Below, piece after piece: positions 7,763 through 14,354 of a DNA stretch of 29,088 bases. Made by a program: the position numbers and the translations under genes. The DNA comes from JANNAT01 sp031422555 (GTDB lineage Bacteria; Pseudomonadota; Alphaproteobacteria; Rhodobacterales; Rhodobacteraceae). The stretch covers positions 1 to 29,088 of the forward strand of contig JANPLZ010000072.1 in the NCBI GenBank assembly GCA_031422555.1. Reading direction: 5' to 3'. Position 1 is the stretch's first letter; each line of letters begins with the position of its first letter. Below the pieces are notes generated by a model, which saw only the letters and a list, made by a program, of their open reading frames with translations, searched no databases and had not been told where the DNA came from.

Positions 7763-7993
7763 ATGTTCGCCTCGCTTCACACCTCGACCCTGGCTGTCGC
7801 CCGCGTTCAGGCCAACCGCCCCGTGGGCGGCTTGGTTGCACGCCTGCGCACCGCGCTTACCTTGCGCGCCCAGCGTCAGCATTTGCTGTCTTTGGATGAT
7901 GCCCGGCTGTGCGACATCGGCTTGACCCGCGAACAGGCTATGGTCGAGGCGGCGCGCCCGCTGTGGGACGTGCCACGCGGCTGGCGCGCTTGA
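7763..7993 (+). CDS. DUF1127 small basic protein
   Basis: A 76-residue protein whose C-terminal half (LRAQRQHLLSLDDARLCDIG followed by LTREQA) is the YjiS-like DUF1127 motif. Such proteins are short and arginine-rich; in alphaproteobacteria they are linked to phosphate or carbon metabolism, RNA turnover and stress responses, and in Rhodobacter sphaeroides one is co-transcribed with small regulatory RNAs. The start is the ATG at 7763, with AAAGGA six bases upstream, rather than the in-frame ATG at 7742, which has none. Two small perfect hairpins begin right after the stop codon. It is divergent from a LysR gene that may control it. The molecular role is not established. Confidence 0.85.
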   Translation: MFASLHTSTLAVARVQANRPVGGLVARLRTALTLRAQRQHLLSLDDARLCDIGLTREQAMVEAARPLWDVPRGWRA

Positions 7994-8037
7994 TTCCGGC
8001 AAAAGCCGGAAGAGCTGTGCAATTTCCCAACGGAAAT
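7994..8037 (+). ncRNA. Two tandem hairpins at the 3' end of the DUF1127 mRNA
   Basis: TTCCGGC-AAAA-GCCGGAA (7994-8011) starts at the base after the stop codon. ATTTCC-CAAC-GGAAAT (8022-8037) follows ten bases later. Neither is followed by a T-run. In Rhodobacter the DUF1127 gene RSP_6037 is followed by hairpin-forming CcsR small RNAs; the position is alike, but the CCTCC loop motif of those RNAs is missing here. Whether a separate RNA is made is inference. Confidence 0.35.
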
Positions 8038-8068
8038 CCTTGAATTTGCTGTATAGACCACCGATATT
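8038..8068 (+). promoter_or_regulatory. Candidate heat-shock (RpoH) promoter of the Bax1-family gene
   Basis: CCTTGAA (8038-8044) is followed after 15 bases by ACCGATAT (8060-8067). This resembles the sigma-32 pattern CTTGAA-N13-15-CCCCATNT, matching the full -35 half and most of the -10 half. It can also be read as a weak sigma-70 promoter, TTGAAT-17-GATATT. The leader to the ATG at 8129 would be about 55 bases. Confidence 0.4.
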
Positions 8069-8128
8069 GCACTCATAGGGCGTTTGGTCTGGCCAAACAC
8101 CCATCCAGTTCAACTTTGGAGGCTTAGT

Positions 8129-8854
8129 ATGGCTGACTATCAGACGATCCGGACCGGTTCAGGCGCAGGCGCCCGCACCGCCGATATCGACGCCGGGCTT
8201 CGCGCCCACATGAACAAGGTCTACGGGCTGATGTCTGTGGCCATGCTGATCACCGCAGGCGTGGCTTGGGCCGTTGGCACCAATGACGCCATGGTTGCAG
8301 CGATTTTCGGAACCCCGTTCAAATGGGTGGCGATGTTCTTGCCGCTGGTGATGGTGATTGCGTTTAGCGCAATGATCAACCGGCTATCGGTGGCCGCAGC
8401 GCAGCTGTTCTTTTATGCCTATGCTGCCGCAGTTGGTCTGTCGCTGTCGTTCATCTTCGCCGTCTACACCGGCACGTCGATCACCCAGACCTTTCTGGTG
8501 ACCTCGATCGCCTTCGCGGGCTTGTCGCTGTATGGTTACACCACCAAGAAAGACTTGTCGGGCATGGGGTCGTTCCTGATCATGGGCCTGATCGGGCTGA
8601 TCGCGGCGTCGATCATCAACATCTTTCTCGCCTCATCGGCGCTGGCCTTTGCGATTTCGGTCATCGGCGTGTTGATTTTCGCAGGCCTGACCGCCTATGA
8701 CACGCAGTCGATCAAGAACGAATACATCCAGCACGCCGAAAGCGGCGACAACGAATGGATGGGCAAGTCGGCAATCATGGGCGCGTTGCGTCTGTATCTC
8801 GACTTCATCAACATGTTCATGTTCTTGCTCAGCTTCTTGGGCAACCGCGAATAA
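8129..8854 (+). CDS. Bax inhibitor-1/YccA-family membrane protein
   Basis: A 241-residue inner-membrane protein with about seven hydrophobic segments, starting after a soluble N-terminal 35 residues. Characteristic features are the N-terminal HMNKVYGLMSVAMLITAGVA, the FAGLSLYGYTTKKDLSGMG stretch between segments, the LTAYDTQSIKNEY motif, and the C-terminal LRLYLDFINMFMFLLSFLG followed by NRE. Family members are pH-sensitive calcium leak channels, and E. coli YccA modulates the FtsH protease; the role here is unproven. The ATG at 8129 has a strong GGAGG six bases upstream. It is a single-gene unit with a heat-shock-like promoter upstream and a strong terminator 28 bases after the stop. Confidence 0.92.
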   Translation: MADYQTIRTGSGAGARTADIDAGLRAHMNKVYGLMSVAMLITAGVAWAVGTNDAMVAAIFGTPFKWVAMFLPLVMVIAFSAMINRLSVAAAQLFFYAYAAAVGLSLSFIFAVYTGTSITQTFLVTSIAFAGLSLYGYTTKKDLSGMGSFLIMGLIGLIAASIINIFLASSALAFAISVIGVLIFAGLTAYDTQSIKNEYIQHAESGDNEWMGKSAIMGALRLYLDFINMFMFLLSFLGNRE

Positions 8855-8882
8855 CAAGAACCGCATTCGCCGCAAACACAGA

Positions 8883-8907
8883 GGCCGGAGGAAACTCCGG
8901 CCTTTTT
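8883..8907 (+). terminator. Rho-independent terminator of the Bax1-family gene
   Basis: The perfect 8-base-pair stem GGCCGGAG-GAAA-CTCCGGCC is followed directly by TTTTT. The GAAA tetraloop adds stability. It begins 28 bases after the stop codon. Confidence 0.92.
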
Positions 8908-8986
8908 CATATGCAGACACTGCTACGGTGTAAAACTGCTGTGGTTGCAGCGGTTTGATCCCTAAAATTTATCTAAAATCCGCCTT

Positions 8987-9048
8987 CATTTTGGAAAAAA
9001 TACTCTCCGGGGGAAGCGGCTCTTGCCGCGTGGGGGTGGAAAACCCCC
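8987..9048 (+). repeat. Dispersed two-hairpin intergenic repeat, copy C
   Basis: CATTTTGG (8987-8994), an A-run, TACTCTC and a G-run are followed by hairpin 1, GCGGC-TCTT-GCCGC (9016-9029), and hairpin 2, GGGGG-7-CCCCC (9032-9048). It sits in the 326-base region between the terminators of two convergent genes; the rest of 8855-9180 holds those terminators and nothing else I recognise. Confidence 0.75.
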
Positions 9049-9127
9049 AACGGCCCGCGCCGCAAACCACCGCCAGAAATTTTACGCGGGCTTTCAAAAG
9101 CCGCCAGCTTGATCCGGTTTTCGCAAC

Positions 9128-9151
9128 AAAAAACCGCACCCGAAGGCGCGG
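9128..9151 (-). terminator. Rho-independent terminator of rpmG
   Basis: On the minus strand the stem CCGCGCC-TTCG-GGTGCGG, with one G-T pair and a UUCG tetraloop, is followed by TTTTTT. It lies about 30 bases past the rpmG stop. Confidence 0.88.
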
Positions 9152-9180
9152 CTTTTGTATCGCATAAAAGCCGGCTGATC

Positions 9181-9348
9181 TTACTTGATCTTGCCTTCCT
9201 TGTATTCCACATGCTCGCGCTTGACCGGATCATATTTCTTCACGACCATCTTTTCGGTCATGGTGCGGGCATTCTTCTTGGTCACATAAAAGTGGCCGGT
9301 TCCTGCCGTTGAATTCAGGCGGATTTTGATCGTCGCCGGTTTGGCCAT
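9181..9348 (-). CDS. rpmG: 50S ribosomal protein L33
   Basis: A 55-residue ribosomal protein (MAKPATIKIRLNSTAGTG at the N-terminus, HFYVTKKNARTMTEKMVVKK in the middle) that matches the proteobacterial L33 form without the four zinc-binding cysteines. It sits near the E site of the large subunit. The start is the ATG at 9348, preceded by GGAG eight bases upstream; the longer frame to 9375 has no support. It lies downstream of rnpB on the same strand and ends at a clear terminator. Confidence 0.97.
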   Translation of the reverse strand: MAKPATIKIRLNSTAGTGHFYVTKKNARTMTEKMVVKKYDPVKREHVEYKEGKIK

Positions 9349-9400
9349 AGTGATTTCTCCTGCAACGGGAAACACCGGGTTTCGCCGCGAAATTCTTGAA

Positions 9401-9433
9401 CCTGCCTTTTACGGCAGGCACCGGCAGAGTCAA
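9401..9433 (-). promoter_or_regulatory. Hairpin and possible promoter between rnpB and rpmG
   Basis: CCTGCC-6-GGCAGG (9401-9418) may mark the end or processing of the RNase P transcript, although no T-run follows. On the minus strand TTGACT (9433-9428) and TAAAAG (9411-9406), 16 bases apart, could be the rpmG promoter; its -10 box falls partly in the hairpin loop. The two readings are alternatives. Confidence 0.35.
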
Positions 9434-9461
9434 CCGCAAAGCAGCGCTGCGATATCAATTT

Positions 9462-9889
9462 GCGCGGATGGCCTGTAAGCCGGATTCTGTCCCCCCCGAA
9501 CCGTGATCCGGGGTTGGATGATCATTCCTCTGCCGCACTTGTTACCAAGGCGGTCAAGCTGCCAACCCGGACCCTTGGGCTGAAACATCCCTGTGGCGGT
9601 ATCGCAAACCGGGGTCTGCGACCAATCCCACGTAGGGCCCCTATTCGGCATTGCTCCGGGTGGGGCTTGCCGTGCCGTCCTTGTTGCCAAGTCCGCGGTG
9701 GGCTTTTACCCCACCGTTTCACCTTTACCATGGATGCGCCGAACGCGATTGCCCGGCACCATGGCAGACTCTTCTCTGTGGCGCTTTCCCTGGGGTTGCC
9801 CCCGCCGGGCGTTACCCGGCACCCTTATTTCATGGAGTCCGGACTTTCCTCGGGCGTTTGCACCCCCGCGATCATCCAGCCATCCGCGC
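9462..9889 (-). ncRNA. rnpB: RNase P RNA, bacterial type A
   Basis: This is the catalytic RNA that trims the 5' leader from tRNA precursors, working with the RnpA protein. Read on the minus strand it contains the conserved 5' segment GAGGAAAGTCCGGACTCC (positions 9858-9841) and the conserved 3' segment ACAGAATCCGGCTTACAG, which form the P4 core. The ends are set by the P1 helix: GCGCGGATGGC at the 5' end pairs perfectly with GCCATCCGCGC at the 3' end, giving about 428 bases, a normal length. No true protein gene lies here; long open frames across it are chance. The promoter lies directly upstream, overlapping the end of the amidase gene. Confidence 0.97.
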
Positions 9890-9895
9890 AAGCGC

Positions 9896-9924
9896 CGTCT
9901 ACGCCGTCGCACCCGCGCGGTCAA
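9896..9924 (-). promoter_or_regulatory. rnpB promoter overlapping the amidase stop codon
   Basis: On the minus strand TTGACC (9924-9919) and TAGACG (9901-9896) are separated by 17 bases. Seven bases after the -10 box is position 9889, the 5' end deduced independently from the P1 helix. The -10 box covers the TAG/TGA region of the amidase end. Confidence 0.65.
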
Positions 9925-10603
9925 CTGCGAAGCGCTGTGCCAGATCATGCGCCAGACCCGCATCGGTGGCATCCAGCGGGCCCTGCGCCCAAGGCCTGAA
10001 CCGCAACCGAAACGCCGCCAGCAGATCGGCGTCCGGGGCATCCGGATAGCCAAACGCCCGCAACGACGACACAAAGCCCAACGGCTCCGCCGTTCCCGCC
10101 CGCGGCCAAACCGACAGACCGCCCAACGCCAGCCTGCGCCAATCAAACCGGCCGCCCGGATCACGCTTGCGGCTGGGGGCCATGTCGGAATGCGCAATGA
10201 TCCGCTGCGGCGGGATATCCCACCGCGCCATAACACCGCGCAACAGGGTTTCCAGCGCGGTCATCTGCCCATCGGAAAACGGCTGATCGCCCGGATTGGC
10301 CAATTCAATGCCAATGGACTGCGAATTTACGTCGCCAACCCCCGCCCAGTCGCCCGCCCCCGCGTGCCACGCGCGCTGGGTTTCATCTACCAAAGCCTCG
10401 GGGTGCCCGGTCTCGGAAATCAGCCAATGCGCCGACACTTCCGCCGCAGGATCGCACAGCCGCGCACGCGCGTCGGCGCAACTTGCCATCGCGGTATAAT
10501 GGATCACGATCAGACCTGGACGGATCGCCCCGCGCCGTTCGCCAAAATTGGGCGAGGGGTAGCCGGTCAATTCAGCGCGGTGCGAAACGGCGTCGGATCC
10601 CAC
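9899..10603 (-). CDS. AmpD-like N-acetylmuramoyl-L-alanine amidase
   Basis: A 234-residue amidase of the Amidase_2 (peptidoglycan recognition) fold, which cuts between N-acetylmuramic acid and L-alanine of cell-wall fragments during recycling. Zinc ligands are His35 in LIVIHYTAM, His138 and Asp148 in AHSDMAPSRKRDPGGRFDW. AWHAG and IGIELAN are further family motifs. No signal peptide is seen, fitting a cytosolic recycling enzyme. The ATG at 10603 overlaps the upstream lipoprotein gene by 37 bases and has a weak ribosome site; a TTG eleven codons later (LTGYPSPNFG) that overlaps the upstream stop is an alternative, because homologues often begin near TGYPSPN. Its final bases hold the rnpB promoter. 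Confidence 0.88.
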   Translation of the reverse strand: MGSDAVSHRAELTGYPSPNFGERRGAIRPGLIVIHYTAMASCADARARLCDPAAEVSAHWLISETGHPEALVDETQRAWHAGAGDWAGVGDVNSQSIGIELANPGDQPFSDGQMTALETLLRGVMARWDIPPQRIIAHSDMAPSRKRDPGGRFDWRRLALGGLSVWPRAGTAEPLGFVSSLRAFGYPDAPDADLLAAFRLRFRPWAQGPLDATDAGLAHDLAQRFAVDRAGATA

Positions 10604-11289
10604 GCGCAGGCAAAGCCATCGCCATCCGGGTCAAGCCCTTTGCGGTCGCGGTCCGGCCCGCCTGCGTTCAGGAAAGCCTCTTGCGCCAGATCGGGCGACG
10701 GAAATTTGGCACAAGCCTTGGCTGAATTAGTAAACATCTTTGAGCGTTTGAACAATTGCGTCCCCAAAGGATGCGTGGTCGAGATGGCAAATTCGACGAT
10801 ATTGGGGCCAGACGCGCCGCTGCGTTGCGGCAAGGCACCGGGTTGATCCACCTGATATTTGGCGCGGTTGGCGTCGATGCGGGCTTTGTCGCTTTCGATG
10901 GTTTCGCGTGCGGAAACCGCGCCGAAGTCTTGCTCATCCGATACGCCTGTGGGGGCAACACCACCGACCACATCCATTTCCGATGTGGTTTCCACAATCC
11001 CCGCCGGGGCATTGCCGCGCGCGCGCACACCGTCCTGAACCGGAGCAATGGGTTGCTGCACAGGCGGCAGTGTTGGCTGCGCACTGCCATTTTCGGCATT
11101 GGCAATCGCCGCCGCCGCGCCGTCGGTCGAAAACCCGGACTGCGGGCCGGCGGTTGTGGGTGGTGATGCCGTGCGGCTGTTCAAGTAGCTGTCATAGCTT
11201 TCAAAACCAACACCGGCACCCGAATCTGGCACATTCTGGGCGCAGGCGGTCAGCCCAAGGGCTGCCAGCAGTAGGATAGACGCACGCAT
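10567..11289 (-). CDS. Lipoprotein with a C-terminal excalibur-like calcium motif
   Basis: A 240-residue exported protein. A signal peptide ends in the lipobox LTAC, with lipidated Cys16. Residues 25-140 are low in complexity (Ala, Gly, Pro, Ser, Thr) and probably disordered. A more ordered part (residues 160-200) is followed by DPDGDGFACAWDPTPFR near the C-terminus, an aspartate-rich loop with a cysteine like the excalibur calcium-binding domain. The function is unknown; a cell-envelope role is likely from its location. It starts at the ATG at 11289 with GAGG upstream, 38 bases after the gatA stop, and overlaps the amidase start, so it is probably translated from the gatCA transcript or its read-through. 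Confidence 0.8.
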   Translation of the reverse strand: MRASILLLAALGLTACAQNVPDSGAGVGFESYDSYLNSRTASPPTTAGPQSGFSTDGAAAAIANAENGSAQPTLPPVQQPIAPVQDGVRARGNAPAGIVETTSEMDVVGGVAPTGVSDEQDFGAVSARETIESDKARIDANRAKYQVDQPGALPQRSGASGPNIVEFAISTTHPLGTQLFKRSKMFTNSAKACAKFPSPDLAQEAFLNAGGPDRDRKGLDPDGDGFACAWDPTPFRTALN

Positions 11290-11327
11290 TGTCTCGGCCT
11301 CGGCGGTTTATTTATGTTATTTGCGCC

Positions 11328-12806
11328 TTACCACCATTTATTTGGTTTGGCCACAAACCCGGCGCTGCGTTCCAAAACATAAGCGTGATTGAGCAAACCC
11401 GCCTCATCCCACGGCCGCCCGATCAGTTGCAGCCCCATCGGCAACCCCTTGGCATCCAGACCAACCGGCACCGCAATGCCGGGCAGTCCGGCAAGATTGA
11501 CCGTCACGGTGAACACATCATTCAGATACATCTGCACCGGATCGGCATTGGCCATTTCGCCCAAGCCAAAGGCTGATGACGGCGTGGCGGGCGTCAGAAT
11601 AGCGTCGATGCCGGTGGCGAAAACCTGTTCAAAGTCGCGCTTGATCAGCGCCCGCACCCGGCGCGCGCGGTTGTAATAGGCGTCATAAAACCCCGCCGAC
11701 AGCACATAGGTGCCCACCATGATGCGGCGCTGCACTTCGGGCCCGAACCCTTCCGCGCGGGTTTTTTCATACATGTCGGTGATGCCATCGCCCAGCCCCA
11801 GTTTGGCGCGGTGGCCAAAACGCACCCCGTCATAGCGCGCAAGGTTCGAAGACGCCTCGGCAGGCGCAATCACATAATAGGCGGGCAGCGCGTATTTGGT
11901 ATGCGGCAATGAAATATCGACAATATCCGCCCCCGCGTCGCGCATCATCGCCACACCATTGGCCCACAGAGTTTCAATTTCGGCGGGCATCCCGTCCATG
12001 CGGTATTCGCGCGGAATGCCGATGCGTCTGCCGCGAATGTCGCCAGTCAGGGCCGCTTCAAAATCGGGCACGGCCAGATCGGCGGAGGTGGAATCCTTGG
12101 GGTCATGCCCGGCCATCGCGCCCAGCATGATCGCCGCATCGCGCACCGATTTGGTCATCGGCCCGGCCTGATCCAAGCTGGACGCGAACGCCACCACGCC
12201 CCAGCGCGACACCCGACCGTAAGTTGGCTTGATGCCGACAATGCCGGTAAATGCCGCTGGTTGGCGGATCGACCCGCCGGTATCGGTGCCGGTCGCCGCC
12301 AGACACAGATCCGCCGCCACCGCCGCCGCCGATCCGCCCGACGATCCGCCGGGTGTCAGAGTGCGGTCGTCGATTTTCCACGGATTGACCGCGTTGCCAT
12401 AGCACGACGTCTCATTGCTGGACCCCATGGCAAACTCGTCCATGTTCAACTTGCCCAGCATCACCGCACCCGCACCAAACAACTGCGCGGTGACAGTTGA
12501 TTCGTATTCGGGCTTGAAGCCGCGCAGGATGTTCGATCCGGCCTGGCTGGCCACACCTTTGGTGCAAAATAAATCCTTAATGCCCAGCGGAATGCCGCAC
12601 ATCGCAGGCGCATCCCCCGCGGCCAGCCGCAGATCGGCGGTGCGGGCCTGTTCAAGGGCGATTTCAGGGGTTTTATGCACAAAGGCGTTCAACCCATCGC
12701 CCGCATCAATTGCCGTAAGACACGCCATCGTCAGATCGACAGAGCTGATTTCCCGGGCACGCAGGGCATCGCGCGCAGCGGCGATGGTCAGGGCATTCGC
12801 GTTCAT
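11328..12806 (-). CDS. gatA: Glutamyl/aspartyl-tRNA amidotransferase subunit A
   Basis: The 492-residue amidase subunit of GatCAB, which converts Glu-tRNA(Gln) to Gln-tRNA(Gln), and often Asp-tRNA(Asn) to Asn-tRNA(Asn), by releasing ammonia from glutamine. The Ser-cisSer-Lys catalytic set is present: Lys77 in GIPLGIKDLF, the PGGSSGGSAAAVA loop at 152-164, and the nucleophile near Ser179 in ATGTDTGGSIRQPAAF. The length is normal. Its ATG overlaps the gatC stop (ATGA), so the two are translationally coupled. gatB is not in the window, as is usual in this order, where it lies elsewhere. Confidence 0.97.
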   Translation of the reverse strand: MNANALTIAAARDALRAREISSVDLTMACLTAIDAGDGLNAFVHKTPEIALEQARTADLRLAAGDAPAMCGIPLGIKDLFCTKGVASQAGSNILRGFKPEYESTVTAQLFGAGAVMLGKLNMDEFAMGSSNETSCYGNAVNPWKIDDRTLTPGGSSGGSAAAVAADLCLAATGTDTGGSIRQPAAFTGIVGIKPTYGRVSRWGVVAFASSLDQAGPMTKSVRDAAIMLGAMAGHDPKDSTSADLAVPDFEAALTGDIRGRRIGIPREYRMDGMPAEIETLWANGVAMMRDAGADIVDISLPHTKYALPAYYVIAPAEASSNLARYDGVRFGHRAKLGLGDGITDMYEKTRAEGFGPEVQRRIMVGTYVLSAGFYDAYYNRARRVRALIKRDFEQVFATGIDAILTPATPSSAFGLGEMANADPVQMYLNDVFTVTVNLAGLPGIAVPVGLDAKGLPMGLQLIGRPWDEAGLLNHAYVLERSAGFVAKPNKWW

Positions 12807-13090
12807 TCGACTACCTTCGGCACGGCAAAGAACCCTTCCCGGGCATCGGGGGCATTTTTCAAAATTTGGGCCGGGATATTGCCATCCGTCACCACATCGG
12901 CGCGCCGGGCCAGCCGCATCGGCGTGACAGATACCATCGGGTCAATCCCGGTGACGTCAACTTCGTTCAGCTGCTCCATAAAGCCCAAAATCCCTGAAAG
13001 CTGTTCCGCCAGCTTGGGCAACTGCGCCTCTTCCACGCGAATGCGGGCCAGTTTGGCCACTTTGCGCGCGGTGTCGATGTCGATGGACAT
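12803..13090 (-). CDS. gatC: Glutamyl/aspartyl-tRNA amidotransferase subunit C
   Basis: The 95-residue subunit that wraps around GatA and links it to GatB. Family features are MSIDIDTARKVAKLARIRV at the N-terminus, LSGILGFMEQLNEVDVTGID, the SVTPMRLARRADVVTDG segment, and the C-terminal NAPDAREGFFAVPKVVE. The ATG at 13090 follows GGAGAG. It is the first gene of a minus-strand run that continues through gatA, the lipoprotein, the amidase, rnpB and rpmG. It is divergent from the UPF0173 gene, with about 150 bases between the starts. Confidence 0.96.
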   Translation of the reverse strand: MSIDIDTARKVAKLARIRVEEAQLPKLAEQLSGILGFMEQLNEVDVTGIDPMVSVTPMRLARRADVVTDGNIPAQILKNAPDAREGFFAVPKVVE

Positions 13091-13243
13091 GGGGTCTCTC
13101 CGCCAGATACGACGCCTCGTTTATCCGCCCCGCACAGCACCTGCAAGTCGAACGGGGCAAACTTGGCACAGTCGGTTGCCCAATTTCACGGCTGGGCTAT
13201 CTTCGGCCCAGACAAAAACCAGATCAAACCCGGAGACGCGCCC

Positions 13244-13936
13244 ATGAAGATTATCTGGCTTGGCCATGCAGGCTTTCGCATTGAAATCGAAAATGCCGTT
13301 CTGCTGATCGACCCATGGTTCACTGGCAACCCGATGTTTCCCACCGATCAACGCGCGGCTGCGCTTTTGGGGGCGACGCATGTGCTGCTGACGCATGGGC
13401 ACGGCGATCATGCGGGCGACGCGCTGGCGATTGCCACCGAACGGAACGTGCCCTTGGTCGGCATGAACGATTTGATCGGGTGGTATCAGACCAAACACGG
13501 CGTTGCTGGCATGGGGTTTAACAAAGGCGGCACGGTTGATCTGGGCGGGGCAAAAGTGACGATGGTGAACGCCAGTCATTCATCCTCGGTCGGATCGCAG
13601 GATGGCCCGATCTATGCCGGATCCGAGGCTGGGTTTATGATCGCGGGCGAAGGCCATGTGATCTATGTTTCGGGCGATACCGATATCATGGCCGATATGG
13701 GTTGGATGGGTGACTATCACGCACCCGATATCGGCATTTTGTCCTGTGGCGGCCATTTCACCATGGATATGGCGCGCGCCGCCTATGCCGCAGCAAAGTA
13801 TTTCAATTTCAAGACCGTGATCCCCTGCCATTACCGCACATTCGCGCTGCTTGCGCAAAACGCCGATGTCTTGCGCGACGGTTTGCCCAATGCGGTGGTG
13901 ATAGAGCCGCAGGTGATGCAACCCATTGTGATCTAA
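13244..13936 (+). CDS. UPF0173 metal-dependent hydrolase, beta-lactamase fold
   Basis: A 230-residue cytosolic protein of the metallo-beta-lactamase superfamily. The metal-binding motif is HGHGDH at residues 51-56; further ligands are expected at the histidine in NASHSS, the aspartate of VSGDTDIM and the histidine in IPCHYRTF. This order is typical of the UPF0173 (YtkL) group, whose substrate is unknown. The start is the ATG at 13244 (MKIIWLGHAGFRIE) with GGAGA seven bases upstream; the longer frame upstream lacks a site. It is a lone gene, divergent from gatC; a weak hairpin (CCCCGG-7-CTGGGG) follows the stop without a T-run. Confidence 0.9.
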   Translation: MKIIWLGHAGFRIEIENAVLLIDPWFTGNPMFPTDQRAAALLGATHVLLTHGHGDHAGDALAIATERNVPLVGMNDLIGWYQTKHGVAGMGFNKGGTVDLGGAKVTMVNASHSSSVGSQDGPIYAGSEAGFMIAGEGHVIYVSGDTDIMADMGWMGDYHAPDIGILSCGGHFTMDMARAAYAAAKYFNFKTVIPCHYRTFALLAQNADVLRDGLPNAVVIEPQVMQPIVI

Positions 13937-14009
13937 GGCAGCGATTCCCCCGATCCGCCGCCACCCCGGATTATGTCTGGGGCAGCGGTGGGCCGGTAGC
14001 CAAGGCGCG

Positions 14010-14195
14010 TCAAAGCCCGATATCGCGGCGCAAATGCGCAGATAAATCCTGCGCCGTTATGGTGCAGGTCTTGGTGCGGCCCCGAACGGTTCGCGCCAAC
14101 AAGGTCGCCAACACCCGCAACAGGCCATGTTGCAAGATCAGGCTTTCAACGGTCGATTTCAGCGTGGTGTCTTCGGAATTATAAACTGCGTTCAT
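14010..14195 (-). CDS. Small protein with a DUF1127-like tail
   Basis: A 61-residue protein (64 if it starts at the GTG at 14204). It has a helical, leucine-rich middle (LILQHGLLRVLATLLARTVR) and ends LSAHLRRDIGL, resembling the LDDARLCDIGL motif of the DUF1127 protein at 7763 and of short alphaproteobacterial proteins of the same type. Its charge and composition look like a real gene. No convincing ribosome site precedes either start; instead a 10-base-pair inverted repeat lies four bases before the GTG. The function is unknown. Confidence 0.6.
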   Translation of the reverse strand: MNAVYNSEDTTLKSTVESLILQHGLLRVLATLLARTVRGRTKTCTITAQDLSAHLRRDIGL

Positions 14196-14207
14196 TTTTT
14201 GCACATT

Positions 14208-14234
14208 GATCAGCCGGGCAAAGCCGGTCTGATC
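14208..14234. promoter_or_regulatory. Inverted repeat just before the small DUF1127-like gene
   Basis: GATCAGCCGG and CCGGTCTGATC pair across a six-base loop with one bulged base. It ends four bases before the GTG start of the minus-strand gene, so as RNA it would hide the translation start region and as DNA it could bind a dimeric repressor. Confidence 0.4.
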
Positions 14235-14354
14235 CCTTCAGCTAAGGCGACGAATACGAACCGGTTGCGGCAGACAAACTGCGGCAGCGCACGGTTCAGG
14301 GACGTTAAAGGGCTGGATGAAATGCCGGGTCTGTTGACACCAGCAGCGACGCGG

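Noticed and set aside
8883..9048. Neighbouring hairpins that could suggest a CRISPR or tandem array
   Set aside because: The elements are unlike each other and are explained by a terminator plus one repeat copy; no regular repeats and spacers exist in the window.
9593..10846. A 417-codon open frame on the plus strand
   Set aside because: It runs across the RNase P RNA gene and antisense to the amidase and lipoprotein genes, has no ribosome site and no recognisable content.
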